From assembly GCA_964632945.1 (NCBI GenBank), contig CAZWCX010000025.1:4074-68073 (forward strand): DNA of 64,000 nt, written 5' to 3'. Each line of letters starts with the position of its first letter. Positions within the stretch are counted from its first letter, which is position 1. A program made the position numbers and the translations under genes. The notes under the pieces were generated by a model. That model searched no databases and was not told the DNA's origin. It saw only the letters and a program-made list of their open reading frames with translations. Positions 28,101 to 36,627 of the stretch are shown here, in pieces. The DNA is from CAZWCX01 sp964632945 (GTDB lineage Bacteria; Planctomycetota; MHYJ01; WSZJ01; CAZWCX01).

Positions 28101-29818
28101 CCTCCGGACCGGCGCACCATCAGGGTGGCCTCGAGGTTGGTCTGCGAGATCATGCGCAGCGTGCGCAGCACCTGCTCCTCGAGCTCCGCCTTCTCGCGCT
28201 CGACGGAGCGGGCATGCCAGGCGAATGCGCCGGCCAAGGCGAGCGCCGCAATCACGGCGGAGGCAAGGGCGGTGAGCGCCTTGCGGCGGCGCGCCCACCT
28301 CCAGGTCTTTTCCCAGACCGCCTGTCGGCGGGCGCGGATCGCCTCACCGTCGAGCCAGCGACGGCAGTCTTCGGCCAGTTCGCGCGCGTTCCGGTAGCGG
28401 GCGCTCCGCTCGCGCGCCATGGCCTTGAGGCAGATGGTCTCGACGTCCCGGTCGATCCCCGGTTTCACGCGGCCCGGCGCCTCGGGGTCGTCGCGGGAGA
28501 CGCGCATGAGCGTATCCATGGCGCCGTCTCCGACGTAGGGGGGACGTCCGCACAACATCTCGTACAGGATGGCGCCGATCTGGTAGACGTCGCTCTGCGC
28601 ATCCACGGCCCTCATTCCGTCATCCACCTGCTCCGGGCTCATGTAGCAGGGGGTGCCGACGAGGACTCCGGTGCGCGTGACCTGCGCCTCGCCCGCATCC
28701 ACGATCTTCGCCAGGCCGAAGTCCATCACCTTGACGCGCCCTCGCGGGTCGACGATGACGTTGGATGGCTTGAGATCCCGGTGCAGGACCCCCATGTCGT
28801 GCGCGTATTGGATCGCCTCGGCCACTTCGGCGGCGATTCGCGCGGCCTCGCGACCAGGCAGCCGTCCCCCGGTTCCTGACTCCGGACGCGCGATCCGTGC
28901 ATCGAGGGTCTTTCCTTCCACGAACTCCATGGCCAGGTAGGTGCGGCCGCCTTCCTTCCAGATGTCGTGCACGCCGACGATCCCGGGATGGCGAAGCTTG
29001 GCCAGGGCCTCGGCTTCTTTGTGGAATCGCTGCACCGCTTCCGCCGTGGCCGCGTCGCCGGCTTGCAGCGCCTTGACCGCGTAGAAGCACTTGAGACCGG
29101 GGTGGTAGGCCTTGTAGACGATGCCCATGCCGCCGCGGCCGAGGACTTCCGTCCATTCGTATTGACCGATCCGCTGGGCGGGGTGAGGCGCGACGCCGGG
29201 GGCGCGCGCGCCCTCCTCCGTGGCGTCGAGGACGGTGGGGGAAGGCTCCCCGCCCGCTCGCGGGCCGGGGAGCGCCTCGAGCAGGGTGGGTGAAGCGCTC
29301 GCCGCCGGTCGAGCCTCCACGGTCTCCGCGTTCGCCGCGCGGATTCCGCCCGCCGTCGGCGCGCGGACTCCGTCCCGCAGCGGATCGCGGTCGGCCGGGG
29401 CGCTGCGCCCCTCGAGGTCCGCCGCGATCCCCTGGGGCATCGCACCCAATTCCACCAGGAGCGCGCCGAGCGGGGCCCAGGCGCCGGTTTCGTGGACCCG
29501 GCGCGCCTGTTCGCGCAAGGCCGAAAGCGCCGTTCCGACGGAGAGCCGTCCCTCCGCGAGCGCCAGGGCGGCGAGTTTCCAGGAGTGGGCGCGCAGCAGA
29601 ACGCGAGGGTCGTACTCGACCAACGCCCCCGTGTGGGTTTCCAGCACCTCCGCGATCCCGCCCACCGTCATCCGGCCGGTTTCGACGAGACCGATGGGCA
29701 GCCCGCCCGGGACCGATCCTTCCCCCGGACGGGCCAGGGCTTCTTCGACCTGGTCCGGGGTGAGGAGACGGCGCTCGACCAGGATGCGGCCCACACCGAC
29801 ATCGAACGAGGCGGACAT
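25190..29818 (-). CDS. K6: membrane Ser/Thr protein kinase with 46-residue TPR array
   Basis: 1542 residues. N-terminal module with RRLLTPDQVEEAL and TGRMTVGGIAEVL hairpins, then a Pro/Ala-rich linker with TLLEAL and TVLDAT repeats. Kinase about 219-490: GRGGMGIVY, Lys249, HRDLKPSN (346-348), DFG 367-369, SPEQ. Transmembrane helix about 515-535, juxtamembrane TNLEATLMVRRSGG, and the clearest 46-residue repeats of the array (for example GRDPLERYERAVADL, GRDPLPLYDRALADL). The C-terminal cap is LEADADLAPLHADPRW. Its own promoter candidate is at 29890-29918; it heads the K6-Clp-K5 unit. Confidence 0.93.
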   Translation of the reverse strand: MSASFDVGVGRILVERRLLTPDQVEEALARPGEGSVPGGLPIGLVETGRMTVGGIAEVLETHTGALVEYDPRVLLRAHSWKLAALALAEGRLSVGTALSALREQARRVHETGAWAPLGALLVELGAMPQGIAADLEGRSAPADRDPLRDGVRAPTAGGIRAANAETVEARPAASASPTLLEALPGPRAGGEPSPTVLDATEEGARAPGVAPHPAQRIGQYEWTEVLGRGGMGIVYKAYHPGLKCFYAVKALQAGDAATAEAVQRFHKEAEALAKLRHPGIVGVHDIWKEGGRTYLAMEFVEGKTLDARIARPESGTGGRLPGREAARIAAEVAEAIQYAHDMGVLHRDLKPSNVIVDPRGRVKVMDFGLAKIVDAGEAQVTRTGVLVGTPCYMSPEQVDDGMRAVDAQSDVYQIGAILYEMLCGRPPYVGDGAMDTLMRVSRDDPEAPGRVKPGIDRDVETICLKAMARERSARYRNARELAEDCRRWLDGEAIRARRQAVWEKTWRWARRRKALTALASAVIAALALAGAFAWHARSVEREKAELEEQVLRTLRMISQTNLEATLMVRRSGGSLREARSRFLGPLEEAAREAVAKLPTLAEPHHHLGRMYRALLVFEAARSEQEAALGKDPDHPLARYEHALLTAHFLGQRVLTLRDDWAKSEGRRLASKGALERVQSPDDRLRPRPPDEELIEADGAAQALRDRLIVDLERLDRVVANAPDAISPARLSCARGLFRLHRGRKGEQEEAQRLLEEALAADPGLEEAVEGLAMLHHGRGRYDAAIAALDRGVAQDPGYAPFWYERGQAYSDRGQWAEARGADSDADYERGDQDLSRAIELNPDAAEYWQRRGKLRTRRGIGHEAWSRDPVPTYRLALADHDRAIGMNPSLPGGHHARGNTHCDLGIYRYLTGHDPTEDWQAAAADYTRALEAAPESAGAWMDRGNLGVNWANRDQTEGVDPSGRYAQAEADFTRALELDPGSADAWIWRGMLRSNWGVWMDLQGQDPISRYEAAIGDFDRALEITPKFAKSWMWRGNAFANWGIFEHTRGRDPLERYERAVADLSRALEIHPRLAEARTFRARVLSHWAVVLETSGRDPLPLYDRALADLDEVVAGAPAFPDAWVSRGMVRVNVGIYRYSRGQDPEALWRGAEEDYGTALERNPKLIEAHLRRARVRGNLGVLEQSRGRDATPFFLRSVEDFEAATRLNPNSAEIWTGLGSVLNNWGAYRAARKEDPLPQLRDAVAALDRATALNPSHGGAWMYKASAQGNAARQTLRGGGDPSVWFEQARNSSEAAVRLNPRSAAAWESYGNLETTWAEHAERHGGEPRGHAEAAVAHFTRALQENPRYAEACWRRGQVLHSLGRHEEAVADFERAQALNPRSLPHFEAKLAAARRRLEERRGTPDRVDRLEEAKRILASGDWPRARAAFEAALDGSEGDPAGATPESVEALRAARAGASLSLARLLAQASAGREMANSAPVSLPPEESARLRDRAFRHLDAALEFGAESADRLEADADLAPLHADPRWSSLMARIRAGAH

Positions 29819-29889
29819 GCGGTCCCCGACGAAGGACGGGAGAAGCGGATGGGCCGCGCGGCCCGGGGCGGGCGCGCAGCCGTACCTGC

Positions 29890-29918
29890 AGGATAGCAGG
29901 GCCTGCCGCCGGCCGGAA
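29890..29918 (-). promoter_or_regulatory. Promoter for K6 (K6-Clp-K5 unit)
   Basis: TTCCGG (29918-29913), 17 bp, TATCCT (29895-29890) with the TGC extension, 71 bp before the K6 ATG. The -35 hexamer and spacing are identical to the K4 promoter. Confidence 0.5.
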
Positions 29919-29956
29919 GGGTCAATGCACCGGCGCCCGGGTTCCGGCGGGGGTCG

Positions 29957-32900
29957 TCATCCCCCCCCTGCGCGCAGGCGCCGGATCAATTCGTCCCAGC
30001 GGGGGTCGTCATGCAGCGGCGCCAGATCCGCGTCGCCGGACAGATGCTCGGCGTCGGCGTAGCCGCGTCGGACGCACTCTTCGAGGCAGGCGAACGCCCC
30101 GTCCCGATCCCCGGCGCGGGCCAGGCAGCACGCGAGATTGTAGTGGATGCCCACCGCCTCCCGTCGCGAATTCCGCTCCAGCACCGCCCGGTAGGTCGGG
30201 GGCAGGCTCTCCGCGGCCTCCCGCAGACCCACGATCGCCCGTTCGTACTCCGGCCGCGCCCCGGCGTAGTCGCCCGCGTGCAAGCGCTCCTCGGCCGCCC
30301 GCCGAGCCGCCCGCCAGGACGCCGACGCGATTTCCACCGCCCGCTCGGCCTCGACCTCCGCGAGGGCCGCGCGAAGCGGCCCCGACGCGGCCGGGTTCGC
30401 GGCCACGGCCGCGTGGAGATCCGCGAGGGCCTCCTGCCAACGCCCCTGTTCGCGGTGCAGGAGACCGCGAAAGGCGAGCGCTTCGCCGTGCCGCGGGTGA
30501 ATCCGCAGGGCGGCATCGAGGTCCTCGAGCGCCCGCTGCGGAAGATCCTCCGGGTCCTCCTTCCGCCGGCGGCGGTCGCCCGCCCAGGCCAGGTAGAGTC
30601 GTCCGCGCCGCAGGCGGGCATCGGCGGAGCCCGGATTGAGCGCGAGCGTCCGCGCAAACGCCCGTTCGGCGACTCGATACCGCTCCTCCCCCGCCCCCCC
30701 CGCACCTCGAGCGACATCCCCCAGACCAGGTGGAGCTGCCCGACCGCCAGCCAGAGATCCGGATCGTTCGGGTTGAGCTCGGCGGCACGATCGAAGTCCC
30801 GGGACGCCGCTTCGTAATCCGGCGCCGGGTCGCTCCCGACCTTCATGCGGCTGTTGCCCCAATTGAGGCGCACGATTCCCCGCCGCCAGTATCCTTCCGC
30901 CCACGCCGGGCTCAACTCCAGGGCGCGATCATAGACGGCCGCCGCCTCCCGATACCGCTCGGACGGATCCACGCCCCGCGACTCTTCGTAGCTGCCCCAA
31001 TTCTGCCACGCATCCCCCAGGCGCGCCCACGCGGCGGCGGATTGCGGGTTGAGTTCGAGCGACTTCCGGATGTCCCGCACGCAGGCCTCGAAGTCCGGAA
31101 TCGGGTCGCTCCCGATTCGGGAGTGCAGGAGGCCGCGGTTGCCGTAGAGCAGACCCCGCTCCCTCCAGGTTTCCGCCGACGCCGGATTGAGCTCGAGGGC
31201 GCGATCGAAGTCCTCGATCCCCTTGCGATAGAAGTCTTCGGCCTCCCCTCCCCGTTGTCCGGCGTCCAGGCCCCAATTGACGTAAAGCAGGCCGCGCGAG
31301 GACCACCCCTCCGCCGAACCGGGATTGAGCTGGATGCCGCGGGACAGGTCGGACTCCGCCTGCCGGTACTGTTGGTCCGGATCCTCGCCGCGATCGTGCC
31401 GGTACACGCCCCAATTCATGCGCAGGCTGCCGCGGAAGAGCCAACCGCGGGCAAGTTCCGGATTCGCCTCGAGCATGCGGGCGGCGTATCGATCCGCCTC
31501 CGCGAAGGAGGGTTCGGGATCCATTCCACGCGTCTGCCGGGTCAGTGCCCGATTGCTGCAGAGTCCGCAGAGGGCGAGCCAGGCCGACGGATTGCGGGGA
31601 TCCAAATCCACGGCCTTGAGCAGATCGGCCTCGGCCTGCGCATACCACGGCTCGGGGTCCCGGCCGCGGGCCGCCTCCGTGGCGGCCCAGTTGAGCCGCA
31701 AGACGCCGCGATTTCGCCACGCACCCTCCGAACTCAGGTCGAGCTCGAGGGCGCGGGCGAAGTCCGCCAGCGAGGCCTGCCAGACCGCTTCCGGATCGCG
31801 CCCGCGGTCGCGGAGCATGAGACCCCAATTGAGCCGGATCTGCGCGCGCTGCAACCAGGAGATCGCCTCGAGCGGGGCGAGGGCGACGGCGCGGTCGGAA
31901 TCCGCGAGGGCGGATTCGAACCAGGATGCACCGTCCTTGCCGAGTTCCTCGAACCGGAAGCAGAAGCGTGCGCGCGCGCCCGCGCGCAGGCGGTACCCGT
32001 CCGGGAGGTCCGGCTCGATCTGAATGACGCCCCCGGCATCCGCCTCCGCCGCGAGCCAGAGCGGTTCGGGATCGAGGCCCCGTCCCTCGAGCCACTCGCC
32101 CCACTCGACCCGAACGTCCGCGCGCAGGACCCGGGGGCGGGCCTGGCGGGGGGCGAGCTCGACGGCGCGTTGAAAGTCGGACTCGGCGGCCCGGTAGGAG
32201 GCCTCCGGATCTCGGCCGGCCGACCGGTCGGCGGTCCCCTGCTTCGCGCGCAGTTCGCCGCGTCCGATCCAGAAGGGCAGGTAGCCCCGATCCCGCTCGA
32301 GTCCGCGCGAGTAGAGGGCGTCGGCGCGCGCGCGATCCCCGACGGCGAGGGCGAGGTGGGCAAGCGCCTCGACGACCTCTTCAAGCGTAGGATCCAGCCG
32401 CAGCGCCTCCTCCAGCGGCACTCGCGCTTCCCGCCGCCCGGCGTAGAGGAGCGCGTGTCCGCGCGCGCTGGCGAGCACGGCGGGGGGGAGTTCGGCCCGG
32501 ACGGCGGAGGCTTCGAGGCGCAACAGATCCTCGGCGATCCCCGTGCGCAGACGCAGGGCGAGAGGATCGGCGTCGGCCAATTCGGCGTCCCGGGGCAAGT
32601 CGCGCCCGACTCCGGGGGCGCCGCCGCCCGGGGTCAAGGCCCCGGTTTGGGCGAGTCGACGCCCCTCCCCCTCCAGCCAGCGGCGGCGCAACTCGCTCAA
32701 ACGGCGACCATACGCGATCGCGCGCAAGATGGCCCGTTCATACCGGGCCGCGGCGTGATCCGGCTCCTTGGCGAGCGCCTGGTCCTGTTCCAGGATCGCT
32801 TCGTCGAAGCGAAGGAGGACGCGATACATGCGCCCGAGATGGACGTGCGGCTCGGCCAGGGAGGGGGCCCGTTCCACGGCCCGTCGCGAGGCCGCCCGCA

Positions 32901-34641
32901 GCGGCTCGAGAAAGGCGGCCTCGGTCTCGTCCATTCGTCCGCCGGCACGTCGCACGAGCAAAGCGGCCTGGAGGTTCGTGCGCGCGATTTCGCGCAGGCC
33001 GTCGAGCACCTGTCGCTCGAGTTCCGCCTGATCGATGCGGGCGCGGCGGGCGGTCCAGGCGGCTCCGACGGCAATCGTGGCGGTCAGCGCGAGGACCGCC
33101 GCCGCGCTCACCAGCGCCCGGTGGCGACGCATCCACCGGTACGCGCGGGCCGCCGGACCCTCGCGCCGGGCCTGGATCGCCTCGCCCGCGAGGAACCGTC
33201 GGCAATCGTCGGCCAGGTGACCGGCGGTGGGATAGCGCCGCGCGCGATCCCGCGCCATCGCGGTCAGGCAGATGGTCTCCGCATCGCGGGCCACCCGCGG
33301 ATTGTGTTTTCGCGGCGGATGGGGGTCGTGCTGCGAGATGCGCAACAGGATTTCCATCGCCCCGTCCCCCTCGTACGGCGGACGTCCGGTCAGCAGCTCG
33401 TACAGGATCGCGCCGATCTGGTAGACGTCGCTCTTCGCATCGACCGCCTCCATTCCCTCGTCCACCTGCTCGGGGCTGATGTACGCGGGCGTGCCCATGA
33501 GGGAGCCGGTCCGGGTGACTTTCGTCCCGCCGCCGCCGGTCAGCTTGGCGAGCCCGAAGTCCATCACCCGGATCCGCCCCTGTTCCTCCCGGATCAGGTT
33601 GGCGGGTTTGAGGTCGCGATGCAGGACCCCCATCTCGTGCGCGTGCTGGATCGCCTCCGCGGTCTCCCGAGCGATGCGGATCGCCTCCGGAGTGGGCAGC
33701 CCGACGGTCCGGCGGAGCGGATCATACGGCGGCGCGAAAGGCGGGTCGGCTCCTCCGCCCGCACCGGGGGCGAACTGCGTGACTCCGCCGTTCACGGACT
33801 GCAGGACCCGGTCCAGCGTCTCCCCCTCGATGAACTCCATGGCGAGGAACGTGCGCCCCTCGTCCTCCCAGATGTCCTGGACCGCGACAATTCCCGGGTG
33901 GGCGAGCCGGGCCAGCGCTTGAGCCTCCCGGCGCAACCGTTCCACGGCGAGCCGCGACTCTTCGTCCGTCGCGGGAAGTCCCTTGACGGCATAGTGGCGG
34001 CGGAGGCCGGCATGCCAAGCCTTGTAGACGACGCCCATCCCTCCGTGCCCGATCTCCGCGAGGATTTCGTACGGTCCGAAGCGCCTTCCGACCGCTCTCG
34101 ACGCCGTGCGAGACTCCGCGGCGGACGGGGTCCCCTGGGTGTGGCGCGCGGACGGTTCCGGGGGAGTCGGGACGGTACGGGCGGCGGACTTCTCGTCGGT
34201 CAGGGTGACCGCGGCTTCGGACGGGCGGGCGGCCGGCCGACCCGCCGATGCGGGCGGGGCCGCCGCCGGCGAGTCCGGACGCGCCTCTCCCACGTGCGTG
34301 TGCGGCTCGTCGCCGCCTTCGCGTCGCGCCACGGCGCGCAAACCGCGCAGGGCATCGGCTGCGGATCCCAGACCGCGGTTCACGGTCAAGGCCGCAAAGC
34401 GCCATGCGCCGAGGACCTCTCCCATGCGACGGTCCAGCGCGGCGAGCTCCTCTGCGTGGACGGACAGCAACTGGACCACCTGCGCGAGGTCCAGCATCCC
34501 GAGCTCGACGAGGATCACCTCCACGGGCACGGGCGGGACCGATTGGTCCACCGCGAGCAGGGCGGCTTCCGCCTGCGCCTCCCGGATCCATCCGCGCTCC
34601 ACGGCAAGGCGCGCGAACCGCTGCTCGACCGGACGCGGCAT
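29957..34641 (-). pseudogene. K7: membrane Ser/Thr kinase with TPR tail, interrupted by one frameshift
   Basis: The frame from the ATG at 34641 encodes a normal array kinase for about 1313 residues. It has the N-terminal module (RGWIREAQAEAAL), kinase about 189-480 with GHGGMGVVY, Lys220, HRDLKPAN and DFG, a transmembrane helix, juxtamembrane TNLQAALLVRRAGG and 46-residue TPRs. At the G8 tract (plus-strand C8, 30694-30701) this frame turns into Arg-rich nonsense ending at 29986. The sense continuation (ERYRVAERAFARTLALNPGS onward) is in another frame and ends at 29957 with the family cap ADLAPLHDDPRW. One extra G would restore a single protein of about 1560 residues. It could be a sequencing or assembly error, a slippage-prone phase-variable tract, or a true mutation; the intact remainder favours the first two. 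Confidence 0.85.
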
Positions 34642-34647
34642 CGCGAA

Positions 34648-35352
34648 TCACCCCTGAAAGAGGTCGCGGGAAGTCCCATGCCATCCCGGCTCCACGCGCG
34701 CGAACAGGGATGCCCAGCGGCGGTCGAGGTCACCGGGGGCGGGGTACCGGGAAACGTCCTCGTCGAACGCGGTGGCGAGCATTTCGGTGCGAATGATCCC
34801 CGGGTTGAGCGCAAACACGATCACGCCGCACCGGCTCTCGTCGGCGACCGACTGGGTGAGCGCTTCGACCGCGAATTTGCTCGCGCAGTAGGGGGCGACC
34901 CAGCCTTCGGCGGCGCGCCCCCAGCCGCTCGACAGGTTGACGATCACCCCGCTGCCGCGCCGTTCCATGGCCGGGAGGACGTGGCGGATCAGGTTGGCGG
35001 CGCCGATGACGTTGACGCGCAGGACCTCCGCCCAGGTTTCGGCCCGTGTGTCGACGACACGGGCGCGGGGGGTGAGGATGGCGGCGTTGTTGACGAGCAC
35101 GTCGATTCCGTCGAACGCGCGCTCGGCCGCTCCGACGATGCGCCGCGCGTCGGCGTCGGACCCGACGTCTCCGGCGACGCCCGCGACGTCGGCCCCCTGC
35201 CCGCGCAGGAGCGCAACGAGGTCGCGCACCTCCGTCTCCTTGCGCCCGTTGACGCACACACGCGCGCGCGCGCGGACCAGCATTTCCGCCAGCGCGCGAC
35301 CGATGCCGCGCGTGGATCCGGTCACGACGAACCGCGTCTTTTCCAGCTCCAT
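34648..35352 (-). CDS. Short-chain dehydrogenase/reductase (SDR)
   Basis: 234 residues from the ATG at 35352, preceded by GGAGG five bases upstream. Classical SDR layout: cofactor loop TGSTRGIG (11-18), VNNAA (87-91), catalytic Ser141/142 in NLSSGWG, Tyr155 and Lys159 in PYCASK, and NPGIIRTEM after strand 6. Arg36-Lys38 after strand 2 (NGRKE) suggests NADP preference. Substrate unknown. It ends six bases before the K7 ATG and starts 65 bp after the flavoenzyme gene, so it belongs to the unit feeding into the kinase array. The link between a dehydrogenase and kinases is positional only. Confidence 0.88.
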   Translation of the reverse strand: MELEKTRFVVTGSTRGIGRALAEMLVRARARVCVNGRKETEVRDLVALLRGQGADVAGVAGDVGSDADARRIVGAAERAFDGIDVLVNNAAILTPRARVVDTRAETWAEVLRVNVIGAANLIRHVLPAMERRGSGVIVNLSSGWGRAAEGWVAPYCASKFAVEALTQSVADESRCGVIVFALNPGIIRTEMLATAFDEDVSRYPAPGDLDRRWASLFARVEPGWHGTSRDLFQG

Positions 35353-35416
35353 CCCGCCCTCCCCGGCCCGGGGACGGGGAACCCGCTCCCGGGCGGCTGC
35401 CCCGGCGCTTCCCCGA

Positions 35417-36505
35417 TCAGACCACCCGTCCGGTGCCCCGGGCTTCCGCGCGAAAGCACTCGGGGACCGGCTTTCCTTCCACGAGATCGGCGCCCCACAC
35501 GCCGAGCTGCGGGCCGAACTTGAACGCGTGACCGCTCCCGCATCCGGCCACGAAGAGACGGGACTCGCCGGGGATACGGTCGAACAGGAACACCCCGTCG
35601 CTCGACATCGTGTAGAGACAGGTCCGTCCCTCCACGGGAGCCCCCGCGAGATCCGGAAGTCGCCGTCGGACGAAGGCGTCGATCCGACGCGCCTGCTCCG
35701 GGTCGCCGTCCCGCGCGCAGTCCGGATCGGTCTCGGCATCCGGATTGTGGCACGCCAACTTGACGATCAGGTCCGGATGCAAGGAGAAGCCATACCAACC
35801 CTCGCCGGCAATGTCGAAAGACCAGACCGGCAGGCGCGCGCCGGCGAAGGGGCGCAGATCGGCCGGCCGGAACATCGCTTCGTGCTGCCGGGTGGTCTTC
35901 ACCATCCGACCCAGTCGCGGCAGCAGCTGCGCGACCCAGGGTCCGGCCGCGACCAGCACGGCGTCCCCCTCCAGCGCGGCGGGATCCGCGACGCGTGCGC
36001 CGGTGCGAATGTCCGCCCCGGCGCGCACGGCGATCTCCGCGAACGCGGGGAGGGCCTGCATCGGATCGAGCCACCCGCCGATCGGATTGTAGGTGCACGC
36101 CTCGACGCCCTCGGTGCGGAAGGCCGGGAACCGGAGCGCCGCCTCCCGGGGGCTGATGCGCTCCACGGAGAAGCCCTGGGAGTCGAGCCAGGTCCAGCTC
36201 TGGTACTCGAAGGCCCCGGGCTGGAATCGCCGCGCGAACGCGAGGTACCCGGTTTCATGATAGATCCGGCGGCCGGTTCGCCGCTCGAGGTCGATCCAGC
36301 CCTCGCGGGCGCGCAGCACCCAGGGGGCCCAGGTCGCCGTTTCGGGGCCGTATTCGAGCCGCAGCGCCTTGGAGATGTCCCGGCTGGAGGCCTTTGCGGA
36401 CGGGATCTCGCCGGTCTCGTACACCGTGACGGCGTGGCCGCGCACGGCGAGATTCGCGGCGGCGGAGAGGCCGAAGAGGCCGCCGCCGACGATGGAGACC
36501 TTCAT
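35417..36505 (-). CDS. FAD-dependent oxidase of the sarcosine/N-methyltryptophan oxidase type
   Basis: 362 residues from the ATG at 36505; a much longer in-frame extension is rejected because it crosses the divergent promoter region and K8. Rossmann FAD site IVGGGLFG (5-12), Glu30 for ribose binding, and the DAO-family segment FVAGCGSGHAFKFGP near the C-terminus. Cys296 in RTCLYTMSSD occupies the position that carries the covalent flavin in monomeric sarcosine oxidase. Expected reaction: oxidation of a secondary or tertiary amine to imine with hydrogen peroxide release; substrate unknown. First gene of the flavoenzyme-SDR-K7 unit, with GAGGAG 12 bases upstream. Confidence 0.85.
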   Translation of the reverse strand: MKVSIVGGGLFGLSAAANLAVRGHAVTVYETGEIPSAKASSRDISKALRLEYGPETATWAPWVLRAREGWIDLERRTGRRIYHETGYLAFARRFQPGAFEYQSWTWLDSQGFSVERISPREAALRFPAFRTEGVEACTYNPIGGWLDPMQALPAFAEIAVRAGADIRTGARVADPAALEGDAVLVAAGPWVAQLLPRLGRMVKTTRQHEAMFRPADLRPFAGARLPVWSFDIAGEGWYGFSLHPDLIVKLACHNPDAETDPDCARDGDPEQARRIDAFVRRRLPDLAGAPVEGRTCLYTMSSDGVFLFDRIPGESRLFVAGCGSGHAFKFGPQLGVWGADLVEGKPVPECFRAEARGTGRVV

Positions 36506-36553
36506 GGGCACGCAGCGCTCCTCGATCCATTTTGCTGTGCGCGGCCGGCCGAC

Positions 36554-36582
36554 ATGATAGCATACGCGCAGGTCGCAAGGAA
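36554..36582 (-). promoter_or_regulatory. Promoter for the flavoenzyme-SDR-K7 unit
   Basis: TTCCTT (36582-36577), 17 bp, TATCAT (36559-36554) with the TGC extension. It is in the 122-bp divergent gap shared with K8, so both directions may be coordinated. No equally convincing plus-strand promoter was found. Confidence 0.45.
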
Positions 36583-36627
36583 CGCAGCGCGGGGCGGGGT
36601 GGTGAAGTCCGCTTGACGGAGACGCCG

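Noticed and set aside
6978..34641. Regular DNA-level repeats of about 138 bp that resemble a tandem or CRISPR-like array.
   Set aside because: The period is the 46-codon TPR unit; repeats vary at the DNA level, lie within coding frames and have no spacer/repeat structure.
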